A stretch of 64,000 bases of DNA, from the NCBI GenBank assembly GCA_050747245.1, contig JBOGNO010000011.1:1-64000 (forward strand), read 5' to 3'. Within the stretch, counting starts at the first letter, position 1; each line of letters begins with the position of its first letter. The notes beneath the pieces are model-generated. The model ran no database searches, was not told the origin of the DNA, and saw nothing but the letters and a program-made list of their open reading frames with translations. Source of the DNA: JBOGNO01 sp050747245 (lineage in GTDB: Bacteria; Acidobacteriota; Terriglobia; Acidiferrales; UBA7541). The translations under genes were made by a program, and so were the position numbers. Below are positions 25,257 through 34,558 of the stretch, piece by piece.

Positions 25257-25683
25257 CGCTCATCGCCGGGTGCGCTGAACATGATCTGCCACTGGCAGCA
25301 TTGGCAAAAGGGCAAAGTCACAGGTGCTTTTGGTAGTTCCAGTACCCGATTTGAAAATGACGTTTTTGTAGCGATTGATTTTTTGGAGGTGGTTTGTTTT
25401 CTGTAATTTGCAAAAAAATCAATATTTTGGTGTAGCGATTGATTTTTGTGATTTTGCTGAGGAAGATTGGCCACGGAGACCACGGAGTCACAGGATATTG
25501 CGAACTGTTCTTGGGGCGGCTCGATTATATGGGGCCTGAAATGAGGCATATAAACCTCAAAGGCACGGTAGCACGAATCCGGGAAGTTGAGAAGGGGACC
25601 AGTACTGTGGAAACCTGTGGAAAAGTGGGGCCAGCAACGGGGGGGCTGGGGGCGCTGCCGGGAGTGGTAGAATCGGCCCGGCC
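25257..25683. other. Divergent intergenic region (427 bp) between ubiX and larB
   Basis: The region holds an AT-rich block (about 25340-25450) with direct and inverted repeats, described separately. It is followed by CCACGGAGACCACGGAG (near 25471), a fragment of a common intergenic repeat also hinted at near 24615. It must hold the promoters for the menaquinone operon and larB. No protein-coding frame is convincing. Confidence 0.6.
25367..25448. repeat. AT-rich direct repeats with an inverted copy between them
   Basis: The 17-bp sequence TGTAGCGATTGATTTTT occurs at 25367-25383 and again at 25431-25447. Between them, CAAAAAAATCAAT at 25411-25423 is complementary to part of both copies (ATTGATTTTTTG 25374-25385; ATTGATTTTTG 25438-25448), with one or two bulged A. 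Two mutually exclusive hairpins are possible. It could be a regulator binding site, an RNA switch or the remnant of a small mobile element. Confidence 0.6.
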
Positions 25684-26436
25684 ATGAACGAACAAGATAT
25701 TCGCGGGCTGCTGGAAAAATTTGGCGCGGGGAAAATGACCCCCCATGAGGCATTGGAACGGCTGCGCAAGCTGCCGTTCGAAGACTTGGGATTCGCGAAA
25801 ATTGACCACCACCGCGGGCTCCGCCAGGGGTTTCCCGAAGTGATTTATGCCCGAGGAAAAACCGCGCAACAGGTGGCGGGAATCGTTCGCGGGATGCTGC
25901 GCGCGAAATCCTCGCACAACATCCTGATCACGCGCGGAGAAAAGAAGATTTTTGGCGCGGTGCGGCGCATAGCACGCGCGGCGAAATTTCATGCGCTTTC
26001 CGGAACCATCACCATTCAACGCGAGAAAACGATACGCGGCAAAGGGCGAATCGCAGTGGTCACAGCGGGCACGAGCGACATTCCCGTGGCTGAAGAAGCG
26101 GCGGTGACGGCAGAGATGATGGGGAATCGCGTGACGACGATTTACGACGTGGGCGTCGCGGGGCTTCACCGGCTGCTGGAGCATCGCGAAGAGCTCACTT
26201 CGGCGCGGGTGATTATCTGCGTCGCGGGAATGGAAGGGGCTCTCCCGAGCGTCGTCGCCGGACTGGTTTCCGTGCCGGTGATCGCCGTGCCGACGAGCAC
26301 GGGCTACGGAGCGAGCTTCGGCGGACTTACGGCGCTGCTGGCGATGCTCAATAGTTGCGCTTCGAACGTAAGCGTGGTGAACATCGACAATGGATTCGGC
26401 GCGGCGTGCGTCGCGAGCGTGATTAACCGGCTGTAG
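25684..26436 (+). CDS. larB: Nickel-pincer cofactor biosynthesis protein LarB
   Basis: LarB carboxylates and hydrolyses nicotinic acid adenine dinucleotide to pyridinium-3,5-biscarboxylic acid mononucleotide, the first step to the nickel-pincer cofactor of lactate racemase-type enzymes. The C-terminal half has the AIR-carboxylase fold (VTAGTSDIPVAEEAAVTAEMMG read as two blocks, CVAGMEGALPSVVAGL, PTSTGYGASFGGLTALLAMLNSCA read as PTSTGYG and LNSCASN). The N-terminal LLEKFGAGKMTPHEAL is typical. No larA, larC or larE is in the window. The next gene (selA) is on the other strand, 26 bp away. Confidence 0.94.
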   Translation: MNEQDIRGLLEKFGAGKMTPHEALERLRKLPFEDLGFAKIDHHRGLRQGFPEVIYARGKTAQQVAGIVRGMLRAKSSHNILITRGEKKIFGAVRRIARAAKFHALSGTITIQREKTIRGKGRIAVVTAGTSDIPVAEEAAVTAEMMGNRVTTIYDVGVAGLHRLLEHREELTSARVIICVAGMEGALPSVVAGLVSVPVIAVPTSTGYGASFGGLTALLAMLNSCASNVSVVNIDNGFGAACVASVINRL

Positions 26437-26462
26437 AAAGAAGAGGAGCGCCGGAAAGATTT

Positions 26463-27884
26463 TCAGCGGAGGGCGGAGAGGAGCGCCGCGGCAAGCGAAT
26501 CTTCTTCCTCCGGAAAAACGGTGCGGAGGTCGAGGACGAGGCGGCCCTCTTCGATTCGGGCGATGACGGGCGGACCCGCTTCGGGCCGGCGGAGCCGGGC
26601 TTCGATCTCCTGCACGGAAGATTTATGGCTTGAAATAGCCACGAGCCGCGTGAGCAATTGCTGATCCGGCGTGGAGCCTCCGCCGATCACCGAAAATCCG
26701 GGCAAAATTTCCACCTCGGCATTTTCCGGGAGGCGCGGCTTCAAGCGCGCCGCAAAGGCCGCCGCGCGCTTTTCAATTTCCTCGAGGGGCAAACGAATCA
26801 TGCGCAGCGCGGGAATTTCGTCGAGCGCGTTGCGCACGTAGGCGCCGAGGGTGGCCTCTAGCGCCGCAATGGTGAGCTTGTCCACACGCAGGGCGCGAAA
26901 GACGGGATTGCGGCGGATGCGCTCCATGATTTCTTTTTTTCCGGCGATGATGCCCGCCTGCGGGCCACCAAGGAGCTTATCGCCGCTGAAACTTATCACA
27001 TCCACGCACGCAGCCAGGCTTCGCGCCACCGCGGGCTCATCCACTCCGCTCGCGGCAAGGTCCGCAACACAGCCCGAGCCCAGATCTTCGTAGAGCGGGA
27101 GGTTTGATTTTCGCGCGAGGGCCACAAGCTCTTCGAGCGCGGGACGCGCCGCAAAGCCCACGATGCGAAAATTGGATGGATGCACGCGGAGCAACAGGCG
27201 CGTATTTTCGGTGATGGCATTCTCAAAATCGGAGATGTGCGTGCGGTTGGTGGTTCCTACCTCGCGCAGAGTGGCTCCGCTTTCGGCCATGATTTCCGGA
27301 ATGCGGAATCCATCGCCGATTTCAATGAGCTCGCCGCGCGAGACGATCACTTCGGCGCCCCGGGCGAGCGTGTGCAGTGTCAGGAACACGGCGGCGGCGT
27401 TGTTGTTCACGACGATGGCGGCTTCGGCGCCCGAGAGCTTGGCGAGCTTTGCCGCGGTGTGGACGTCGCGCTGACCGCGTTCGCCGCTCGCGAGGTTGTA
27501 CTCGAGATTGGAATATCCCAGAGCGGTCCTGGAGATGCGTTCCGCGACGGCGGGAGCGAGCGGCGCACGGCCCAGATTCGTGTGCAGGATTACGCCCGTG
27601 GCATTAATCACTTGGCGGAGGGAAGAATCCGCGGCGCGCGCGGCTTCGGCGGCGATGCGCCGCTCGATGAGTTCGGGCTCAAGCGCGGCGGCATCGGCAT
27701 GGCCGTGGGCGATGGCCAGGCGCAATTCTTCGAGCACTGCGCGGGTGGCGGAGAGCGTCAATTCGCGGCCGTATTGGCGAGCGAGTTCGACGATCGCGGG
27801 ACGGCTCAAAATTTCGTAGACAGAGGGAATTTGGCGGAGCAGGGCGCCCGTCGCGTTCGCGGAAGACTCGGCCGGGGGATTCAT
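26463..27884 (-). CDS. selA: L-seryl-tRNA(Sec) selenium transferase
   Basis: SelA converts seryl-tRNA(Sec) to selenocysteinyl-tRNA(Sec) using selenophosphate and PLP. NATGVILHTNLGRAPL, NNNAAAVFLTLHTLA, GTTNRTHISDFE and the PLP-Lys block SFSGDKLLGGPQAG are diagnostic. The length (473) is normal. It implies the organism makes selenoproteins, although selB, selC and selD are not in the window and I saw no gene here with an obvious in-frame UGA. It converges with larB and is divergent from the 28061 gene. Confidence 0.95.
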   Translation of the reverse strand: MNPPAESSANATGALLRQIPSVYEILSRPAIVELARQYGRELTLSATRAVLEELRLAIAHGHADAAALEPELIERRIAAEAARAADSSLRQVINATGVILHTNLGRAPLAPAVAERISRTALGYSNLEYNLASGERGQRDVHTAAKLAKLSGAEAAIVVNNNAAAVFLTLHTLARGAEVIVSRGELIEIGDGFRIPEIMAESGATLREVGTTNRTHISDFENAITENTRLLLRVHPSNFRIVGFAARPALEELVALARKSNLPLYEDLGSGCVADLAASGVDEPAVARSLAACVDVISFSGDKLLGGPQAGIIAGKKEIMERIRRNPVFRALRVDKLTIAALEATLGAYVRNALDEIPALRMIRLPLEEIEKRAAAFAARLKPRLPENAEVEILPGFSVIGGGSTPDQQLLTRLVAISSHKSSVQEIEARLRRPEAGPPVIARIEEGRLVLDLRTVFPEEEDSLAAALLSALR

Positions 27885-28060
27885 AGCACGCTATTTCATC
27901 ACAGGGGCGTATCGCGGGCAACTCGCGGCGCGCCCGGGCGTACTTCTCCGGCAACCGAAGCGGAGGTACTATTGCCCCGGGCGAAGATTGCCGCTAGTTT
28001 CGAAGTGGGCTTCTCGTCCGGTTGATTGCCGGTCGGGAAGCAACACCACGGATCCGAACA

Positions 28061-28690
28061 ATGCCCGCGCCTCCCCCAGAAAAAACCAAGACCGCCAACA
28101 TCGAAGCGGATCTCGATCAGGTGGAAAAGGGGCTGCGCATCCTGCGGATCGAATACGAACAATATTTCGGCGGCGGGCGACGGCTGCCTCCTACGGATGC
28201 GCAATGGCGCGTGGATTCTCTGCTGAAGCGCTACGCCGACCGCGTGGCGGAGATGAATTACAACCAGCGCTTCCGCTATACAAACCTTTCCGACAGCTTT
28301 GCGAAGTACCAGGACATGTGGCGCAAGAAATTGCAGCAGCGCGAGGAAGGGCGAGGGCGGCGGGTCTTCGGCGCGGCGGCGCGGGAAATCGAGGAGCAGC
28401 GCATGCGCCTGACCGGAAGGCCATCGCGCGGCGGGGCAGAAGGCGATTTCGCCGTAAGATTTTCCGATCCGCGTGCGGAAGAAGATAAAATACGCGCGCT
28501 TTTCGACAAGATGATGGAACTCCGCAAGCAAGCGGGCGAAAAATCCGGCGCGCCGAAGTATCGCGATTTCGTGAAATTTATCTCCGCCAAGACGAAGGAG
28601 ATTCAGGCGGAAAATCGCGGCGTCGAAGTGGAATACCGCGTCGCCGCAGAGAAGGACAAAGTCCGCCTGAAAGCGCAGCTGGTGAGCTAA
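28061..28690 (+). CDS. MXAN_5187_C-type domain protein, function unknown
   Basis: The 209-residue, highly charged protein has the segment LRILRIEYEQYFGGGRRLPPTDAQWRVD (residues about 26-53, quoted in parts: IEYEQYFGGG, LPPTDAQW), followed by RYTNLSDSFAKYQDMWRKKL. This is the pattern of the domain named after MXAN_5187 of Myxococcus. The function is not known. Long helical stretches and many Arg/Lys/Glu suggest a coiled-coil or nucleic-acid-associated protein. The frame is open to a TTG at 28022, but the ATG at 28061 is preferred. Confidence 0.7.
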   Translation: MPAPPPEKTKTANIEADLDQVEKGLRILRIEYEQYFGGGRRLPPTDAQWRVDSLLKRYADRVAEMNYNQRFRYTNLSDSFAKYQDMWRKKLQQREEGRGRRVFGAAAREIEEQRMRLTGRPSRGGAEGDFAVRFSDPRAEEDKIRALFDKMMELRKQAGEKSGAPKYRDFVKFISAKTKEIQAENRGVEVEYRVAAEKDKVRLKAQLVS

Positions 28691-28847
28691 CCCGGCAGAG
28701 CTGTCGCGGGAATTCGCCGCGCGCGAAAAATTGTAAAACCTAGAGGCAGAAATCTTCAGGACCAAATTTCTTACAACATTCCGCACTTTTCGAATGCGCG
28801 CCAAGCGCTTACACTAATCACTTTCAAAACTGGCGGAGGGAAGCGAA

Positions 28848-30491
28848 GTGGCTATCGAGCGGGCGTTGATAAGCGTGTACGACAAGACCGGACTAGTGGA
28901 ATTCGCGCGACAGCTCGCAGCGCGGAAGATTGAGATCGTTTCGACCGGGGGCACCGCACGGCTGCTACGCGAGGCCGGCATCAGCGTCCGCGACGTTTCG
29001 GAGCTGACCGGCTGGCCGGAGATGCTGGGAGGCCGCGTGAAGACTTTGCATCCGAAGGTGCACGGTGGGATCTTATTTCGCCGCGGCAACGCGGGCGACC
29101 GGAACGAAGCGTCCGGGCATGGAATCGGCGCGATTGACCTGGTGGTGGTGAATCTTTATCCCTTCGCGGCGACGGTGCGGAAGGAGGGAGTGACGCCGGC
29201 GGAGCTGATTGAGAATATTGATATTGGCGGGCCGGCGATGATCCGCTCCGCGGCGAAAAATTTTGAGAGCGTCGCGGTGGTGACGGATGCCGCGGATTAT
29301 GCACGCGTCGCGGCCGAAATCGCGGAGAAAGGCGAGTTGAGCATCGGCACGCGCCTCGAGCTGGCGAGGAAGGCGTTCGCGCACACGGCGCGATACGACG
29401 GAGAAATCACGACGTCACTGGAACAGCTTTCGACGGAGGGCGGGCTGCACTTCGGTGAAGCGCCGCGACTTCCGGAACGGATTCACATCGCGCTCGAGCG
29501 ACGGCAGGCGATGCGCTATGGAGAAAATCCGCACCAGTCGGCCGCGCTGTACGCTTCGGTGGCGCTGCCCGCGGGGCTTACGGGCGGGAAGCAGATTCAA
29601 GGCAAGGAGCTTTCCTACAACAATCTGGTGGACCTGGACGCGGCGTGGAAGCTGGCGGAAGAATTTTCGCGGCCCGCGGCGGTGATCGTGAAACACAACA
29701 ACCCGTGCGGCGTGGGGGAGCAGGAAACCCTGGGCGAGGCGTACCGGAAGGCGCTCGAGTGCGACCCCGTTTCGGCGTTCGGAGGAGTGCTGGCGTTCAA
29801 CCGGCCGCTCGATGCGGCAACGGCGGAGGAAGTGGCGAAACTGTTTGTCGAATGCATTGCCGCGCCTGGGTATGAGACTGGAGCGCTCGAGAAGCTCGCA
29901 GCGAAGAAGAATTTGCGGCTGCTGGAAATTGTCGCGGCAGCGCCGGAGGAACTTGAACTAAAGCGGATTTCGGGTGGCGTCTTAGTGCAGGAGCCGGACC
30001 GGCACGCACTGGAAGAGAGCGAGCTGAAGATTGTCAGCGAACGGCGCCCCAGCAAAGAAGAAATTCGCGCGCTGCTTTTCGCGTGGAAAGTTTGCAAGCA
30101 CGTGAAGTCGAACGCCATCGTCTTTGCGAGGGAAGGGCAAACGCTCGGCGTGGGAGCGGGGCAGATGAGCCGCGTGGATGCGGTGAAAATTGCGGTGATG
30201 AAAGCGGAGACAAACCTGGCAGCAGCGAAAATCGCGGGAGCGGGACACACGAGCGGCGCGGATGCGAGCAATTCCTCAGTCGCGAAGACATGCCATCATC
30301 CGCTGGAAGGCAGCGTGGTGGCTTCCGACGCGTTCTTTCCATTCCCCGATGGCGTCGAGGAAGCAGGCAAAGCCGGAGCAAAGGCCGTGATCCAGCCCGG
30401 CGGCTCGGTGCGCGACGCGGAAGTGATCGCGGCAGCGAACCGACTGGGCATGGCCATGGTTTTCACCGGCGTGCGGCACTTTCGGCACTAA
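28848..30491 (+). CDS. purH: Bifunctional AICAR transformylase / IMP cyclohydrolase
   Basis: PurH performs the last two steps of IMP synthesis. The N-terminal cyclohydrolase domain (residues 1-200) has ALISVYDKTGLVEFA, STGGTA, LHPKVHGGIL and VNLYPF. The transformylase domain has RYGENPHQ, the catalytic KHNNPCG, and SDAFFPFPDG. The C-terminus RHFRH is typical. It is slightly longer (547) than many homologues. The start is GTG 28848, 7 bases after GGAGGGA, which fixes it. No purine riboswitch was recognised in the 157-bp gap before it. Confidence 0.97.
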   Translation: MAIERALISVYDKTGLVEFARQLAARKIEIVSTGGTARLLREAGISVRDVSELTGWPEMLGGRVKTLHPKVHGGILFRRGNAGDRNEASGHGIGAIDLVVVNLYPFAATVRKEGVTPAELIENIDIGGPAMIRSAAKNFESVAVVTDAADYARVAAEIAEKGELSIGTRLELARKAFAHTARYDGEITTSLEQLSTEGGLHFGEAPRLPERIHIALERRQAMRYGENPHQSAALYASVALPAGLTGGKQIQGKELSYNNLVDLDAAWKLAEEFSRPAAVIVKHNNPCGVGEQETLGEAYRKALECDPVSAFGGVLAFNRPLDAATAEEVAKLFVECIAAPGYETGALEKLAAKKNLRLLEIVAAAPEELELKRISGGVLVQEPDRHALEESELKIVSERRPSKEEIRALLFAWKVCKHVKSNAIVFAREGQTLGVGAGQMSRVDAVKIAVMKAETNLAAAKIAGAGHTSGADASNSSVAKTCHHPLEGSVVASDAFFPFPDGVEEAGKAGAKAVIQPGGSVRDAEVIAAANRLGMAMVFTGVRHFRH

Positions 30492-30578
30492 TCTTCCAAC
30501 TTGAATAGCAGCCTCAATCGCCGCGGGCGCATCTAAATTCAGCGGCGATACTTCGACGAAATGCGGGGAAGAATCGTT

Positions 30579-30608
30579 TTGACCCACCTCGCGGACATGG
30601 CCCACAAT
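30579..30608 (+). promoter_or_regulatory. Possible sigma-70 promoter for the TPR gene
   Basis: TTGACC (30579-30584), an 18-bp spacer and CACAAT (30603-30608) lie 18 bp before the ATG at 30627. The -10 is weak, so confidence is limited. Confidence 0.35.
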
Positions 30609-30626
30609 TAGAGTTTTGGTGAACGA

Positions 30627-32669
30627 ATGAATTTTCGACAGACAGCAATCTTTCTGGCAGTGGGACTGATTTCTCCCGGCGCACGGGCGCAGCAGAGCAC
30701 TCCCCCGGCACAGACCGACGAGGCGCGCCACGCCGAGGCCTACAGCGACTTTGCCATAGGGCATTATCTCGAGACGCTGTATGGCGTGACGGGGCAGGGC
30801 GACTACGCGAGGCAGGCGATTGATTCCTACAAGAAGGCACTGGAGCTCGATCCCGATTCCGAGGCGATTGAATTGCGAATCGCGGAGACGCTGGCGGAAT
30901 CGCAGCAAATTAAGGATGCAGTGGCAGAAGGGGAAGCCATCCTGGCGCGCAATCCATCGAGCGCGGGGGCGCACCGTCTGCTGGCGCGGATTTACGTGCG
31001 CACGCTGGGCGACCTGAGCAACGTCAGCCAGCAATCGGAAACCATCAACAAGGCCATAGGGCACCTGGAGGCGCTGCGCAAGCTGGAGCCGACGGATACG
31101 GAATCGAAACTGTGGCTCGCGCGGCTCTACCGCTTCGAGAACAAGCATGATGAGGCGGAGGCGGTGCTGCGCGAAATTTTGAAGCAAGATCCTAACGAAG
31201 AAACGGCGCTCGAACAACTGAGCCAGCTGCTGGTGGATGAGGGACGGGCTAGCGAAGCCATCACGCTCCTGCAACAATCCTCGGGCGCTTCGACGCCCGA
31301 AGTGCTGGATCTGCTTGGCAATGCCTATTCGCAAAACCACGACTACGCGAAGGCGGAAGAAGCGTTCCGGCAAGCCGCGCAAGAAGATCCGGATGAGGCG
31401 AATCACGTTCGCGGGCTGGCGCAAACACTGATTTCCGAGAACAAGCTCGAAGAAGCCGCCGAACAGTACAAGCGCCTGACGGAGATGGAACCGGAGTCCG
31501 GGGAAAACCATCTGCGGCTGTCGCAGATTTACCGTCGGCTCGGGCAGCTCGATCTGGCGGAGAAAAACCTGATGGAGGCGAAGCAACTTTCTCCGGGAAG
31601 CATCGAGATCATGTACAACGAGGCAATTCTCTACGATGCGCAGGGACGCTTCGAAGAAGCGGAGCGCATCCTGACCGACGCCATCGCAGGGATCAAGTCG
31701 CAACCCGGCGGGAATCCCGGGGCGCTGGCGATTCTTTACGAGCAACTGGGGCAGACGTACCGCGACGCGGAAAACTATCCGGCGGCGGTGCGAACGTTTG
31801 AAGAGATGGGCGGGCTCAGCCCGGAAGCCGCGCGCCGCGCGCAGATGCAGCTGATCGACACGTACCGTGCGAGCCGCGACATTCCCAAGGCCGCTGAGGA
31901 AACGAAGAAGGCGCTCGACACCGATCCCGAGAATCGCGACTTGGTGACATCGTACGCCATGCTGCTCGGAGAAGAGCAAAAGCTGGCCGACGCGCAGAAG
32001 ATCCTGCACGCTCTGCTGAAAGGCAACGCGGAGGACGGAGAAGTGTATCTGGCGCTGGCGCAGGTGGAGGAGCGCGGTCGTGATTTCAGCGACGCGGAGA
32101 CGGATGGAAAACAGGCCATCACACTCGCGCGGCAGCCTGCGGAGAAAGCCAATGCGTATTTCATGCTGGGGGCCATCTACGAGCGACAGAAAAAATACGA
32201 CGATGCCGAAGAGGGGTTCAAGCAATCGCTGGCGCTAGAGCCGCAGAACGCCGCAGTGCTGAATTATTACGGCTACATGCTGGCCGAGCGGAACGTGCGG
32301 CTCGACGAAGCCGCGAAAATGATCACGGCGGCGGTGAAACAGGAGCCGACCAACGGCGCTTATCTCGACAGCCTGGGCTGGGTCTATTTCCGGCAGAACA
32401 AGTTGGCAGAAGCGCAGGAATACTTGGAGAAAGCTGCTGCACACACGCCGCACGACCCCACGGTGCTGGGACATCTGGGCGATGTTTATGCGAAGCTGGG
32501 CCTCGGGGAGCGCGCCGCAGCCGCATACGAAAAAGCGCAGTATGAATGGCAGCACTCGCTGCCCGCCGATTACGAGCCGGACCAGGTGGCGCAACTGGAC
32601 CAGAAACTGAAATCGTTGAAGCGTCGGCTCGCGCAGAAATCCCCCGCGTTGGAGGAAAAACCGCTGTAA
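30627..32669 (+). CDS. Exported tetratricopeptide-repeat (TPR) protein
   Basis: The 680-residue protein starts with a Sec signal peptide (about 1-22, ending ARAQ). Nearly the whole of the rest is TPR-like helical hairpins, for example DYARQAIDSYKKALELDPDS, DYAKAEEAFRQAAQEDPDE and KYDDAEEGFKQSLALEPQNA. TPR proteins of this size usually serve as scaffolds for complexes; here the location is probably periplasmic. It is followed by ispE after only 10 bp, so it may be co-transcribed with the ispE-prs-rplY run. The partner is unknown. The name is based on repeats alone. Confidence 0.88.
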   Translation: MNFRQTAIFLAVGLISPGARAQQSTPPAQTDEARHAEAYSDFAIGHYLETLYGVTGQGDYARQAIDSYKKALELDPDSEAIELRIAETLAESQQIKDAVAEGEAILARNPSSAGAHRLLARIYVRTLGDLSNVSQQSETINKAIGHLEALRKLEPTDTESKLWLARLYRFENKHDEAEAVLREILKQDPNEETALEQLSQLLVDEGRASEAITLLQQSSGASTPEVLDLLGNAYSQNHDYAKAEEAFRQAAQEDPDEANHVRGLAQTLISENKLEEAAEQYKRLTEMEPESGENHLRLSQIYRRLGQLDLAEKNLMEAKQLSPGSIEIMYNEAILYDAQGRFEEAERILTDAIAGIKSQPGGNPGALAILYEQLGQTYRDAENYPAAVRTFEEMGGLSPEAARRAQMQLIDTYRASRDIPKAAEETKKALDTDPENRDLVTSYAMLLGEEQKLADAQKILHALLKGNAEDGEVYLALAQVEERGRDFSDAETDGKQAITLARQPAEKANAYFMLGAIYERQKKYDDAEEGFKQSLALEPQNAAVLNYYGYMLAERNVRLDEAAKMITAAVKQEPTNGAYLDSLGWVYFRQNKLAEAQEYLEKAAAHTPHDPTVLGHLGDVYAKLGLGERAAAAYEKAQYEWQHSLPADYEPDQVAQLDQKLKSLKRRLAQKSPALEEKPL

Positions 32670-32679
32670 GCTCTCCGGG

Positions 32680-33573
32680 ATGAGCGCAACCATCCGCGTC
32701 CCGGCGTTCGCCAAAATAAACCTGCGCCTGCAAATCGTGGCGAAACAGGCGGACGGTTACCACGAACTGCGAACGATTTTTCAAACCATATCGCTACACG
32801 ACACGCTGGAACTGGCACGCGTGCGAAAGCCGGGTATTTTTCTGGAACTAAGCGATCCGGATCTTGTGGCGGGGCCGGAAAACCTTGTTTGGAGGGCGAT
32901 CGAAGCCGCGGGCTGCGAATTGAAATTTCGCGGCGGAGTTCGCGCCGCGCTCACGAAGTGCATTCCGGTCGCGGGGGGACTGGGCGGAGGCTCGAGCGAC
33001 GCGGCAGCGGCACTCATCGGGATGCTGCGGCTTACCGGCAAAAAGATCCCTCTCGGGCGGCTCAATGAAATCGCGGCAGGTCTGGGGGCCGACGTACCGT
33101 TTTTCCTGCTGGGGGGCAGGGCGCTGGGAGTGAATCGCGGGGACGAAATATATCCGCTCGCTGAAACGCCGAAGCGAAGCATTGTAGTAATCTCTCCGCG
33201 AGAAATTGCGGTGAGCACGCGCGAGGCTTTTGAGTGGGCCGGCGCGCGATTGACAAACGAGCAAAGGCCCCGTAAAATCCTTGAGTTCTGCGCTCTGTGC
33301 TGGAGCCCGCGGGAAGGCCAAATCCTGAACGATTTTGAGGATGTGGTTTTTGAGCGGTATCCGCGCCTGGGAAAAATCAAGGCGCAATTGCTCGAGGAAG
33401 GGGCCGCAGAAGCCGCGCTGGCGGGTAGCGGGTCGGCGGTGTTCGGAATATTCCAAACCCCAGCGAAGGCGCGCCGAGCCGCGCGAAGGTTCCTAGAAGA
33501 TCAGGTCTTCGTGGTCGAAACCCTGTCGGAAAAAGACTGTGCGCGCGCGAGGAAATGGCGCGCGAGCGCTTGA
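32680..33573 (+). CDS. ispE: 4-(cytidine 5'-diphospho)-2-C-methyl-D-erythritol kinase
   Basis: IspE phosphorylates CDP-methylerythritol in the MEP isoprenoid pathway. The GHMP-kinase motifs are clear: AKINLRLQI, PVAGGLGGGSSDAAA (ATP loop) and LAGSGSAVFGIF. The length (297) is normal. It precedes prs by 18 bp. The two later MEP steps (ispD and ispF) are encoded at 41743 and 42462 in the same plus-strand run, so three pathway genes are present within 11 kb. Confidence 0.95.
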   Translation: MSATIRVPAFAKINLRLQIVAKQADGYHELRTIFQTISLHDTLELARVRKPGIFLELSDPDLVAGPENLVWRAIEAAGCELKFRGGVRAALTKCIPVAGGLGGGSSDAAAALIGMLRLTGKKIPLGRLNEIAAGLGADVPFFLLGGRALGVNRGDEIYPLAETPKRSIVVISPREIAVSTREAFEWAGARLTNEQRPRKILEFCALCWSPREGQILNDFEDVVFERYPRLGKIKAQLLEEGAAEAALAGSGSAVFGIFQTPAKARRAARRFLEDQVFVVETLSEKDCARARKWRASA

Positions 33574-33591
33574 AGCGCAAGGGGAATTCCG

Positions 33592-34536
33592 TTGTACGAC
33601 GAGAAGTTCAAAATCTTCAGCGGCACAGCCAATCGCGCGCTGACCGAAGCGATCTGCAAGTTCCTGGACGTGCCGGTAGGTAACATCGAGCACGGTTGCT
33701 TCAGCGACGGAGAAACGCGGCTGCAGATTCTGGAGAACGTGCGCGGCGCGGACGTCTTCGTCGTGCAGCCCTGCTGCCATCCGGTAAATCATCACCTGAT
33801 GGAGCTGCTGCTGATGCTCGACGCTTTCAAGCGAGCTTCGGCGTGGCGCATCACTGCGGTGATTCCGTATTACGCCTACGCCCGGCAGGACCGTAAGGAC
33901 CGGCCGCGCGTACCTATCTCCGCGAAGCTGGTGGCCGATCTACTGGAAGCTTCAGGGGCAAGCCGGGCGCTGACTCTGGACCTGCACGCGCCGCAGATTC
34001 AGGGATATTTCAATGTGCCGGTGGACCACCTATTCGCTTCGCCGGTGTTGGTGGAATATTTTCAGAACAAGAGACTGGGCGCGCTCACGGTGGTTTCGCC
34101 GGATGCGGGCGGAGTGGAGCGCTCGCGATACTTCGCGAAAAAGATCGATGCGCCGCTGGCGATCGTGGACAAGCGGCGGATTGACGTGAACGTGAGCGAA
34201 GTGATGCACCTGATCGGTGACGTGCGGGGAAGGCCGGCGCTGGTGATAGACGACATCATTGACACGGCCGGCACGCTGGTGAAGACGGCCGAGGCGCTGT
34301 TGGAAAACGGCGCGACAAAAGTTTATGCCGGATGCACGCATGCCATTCTTTCCGGGCCGGCAGTGGACCGGCTGACAAGCGCGCCCATCGAAGAGGTGGT
34401 GGTCACCGATTCGGTACCGCTCTCTCCGGCAGCGCGGAAGCTTTCCAAAATAAAAGTGCTGAGTGTTGCCGAGCTTCTGGCGCGGGGCATACGCAATATT
34501 CACGAGGAATCTTCGATCAGCGAACTTTTTAACTAA
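33592..34536 (+). CDS. prs: Ribose-phosphate pyrophosphokinase (PRPP synthase)
   Basis: Prs makes PRPP from ribose-5-phosphate and ATP for purines, pyrimidines, His, Trp and NAD. KIFSGTANRAL, YYAYARQDRKDRPRVPIS and the PRPP-binding VIDDIIDTAGT are diagnostic, with DLHAPQIQGYF. The start is TTG 33592 after GGGGAA. Its 314 residues are normal. The ispE-prs-rplY-pth order is common in bacteria. Confidence 0.96.
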   Translation: MYDEKFKIFSGTANRALTEAICKFLDVPVGNIEHGCFSDGETRLQILENVRGADVFVVQPCCHPVNHHLMELLLMLDAFKRASAWRITAVIPYYAYARQDRKDRPRVPISAKLVADLLEASGASRALTLDLHAPQIQGYFNVPVDHLFASPVLVEYFQNKRLGALTVVSPDAGGVERSRYFAKKIDAPLAIVDKRRIDVNVSEVMHLIGDVRGRPALVIDDIIDTAGTLVKTAEALLENGATKVYAGCTHAILSGPAVDRLTSAPIEEVVVTDSVPLSPAARKLSKIKVLSVAELLARGIRNIHEESSISELFN

Positions 34537-34558
34537 GCAAGGAGCGGGGAAGGGACGT

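Noticed and set aside
27180..28025. Plus-strand open frame opposite selA
   Set aside because: It is the shadow of the well-conserved SelA; no domain is visible.
30276..32225. Very long minus-strand open frame opposite the TPR gene
   Set aside because: Its composition mirrors the TPR codons (Leu/Arg/Phe-rich) and it has no recognisable domain; high-GC genes often leave the opposite frame open.
34463..34558. Upstream extension of rplY into prs
   Set aside because: The ATG at 34559 has a good ribosome site and the L25 family start; the extension is prs in another frame.
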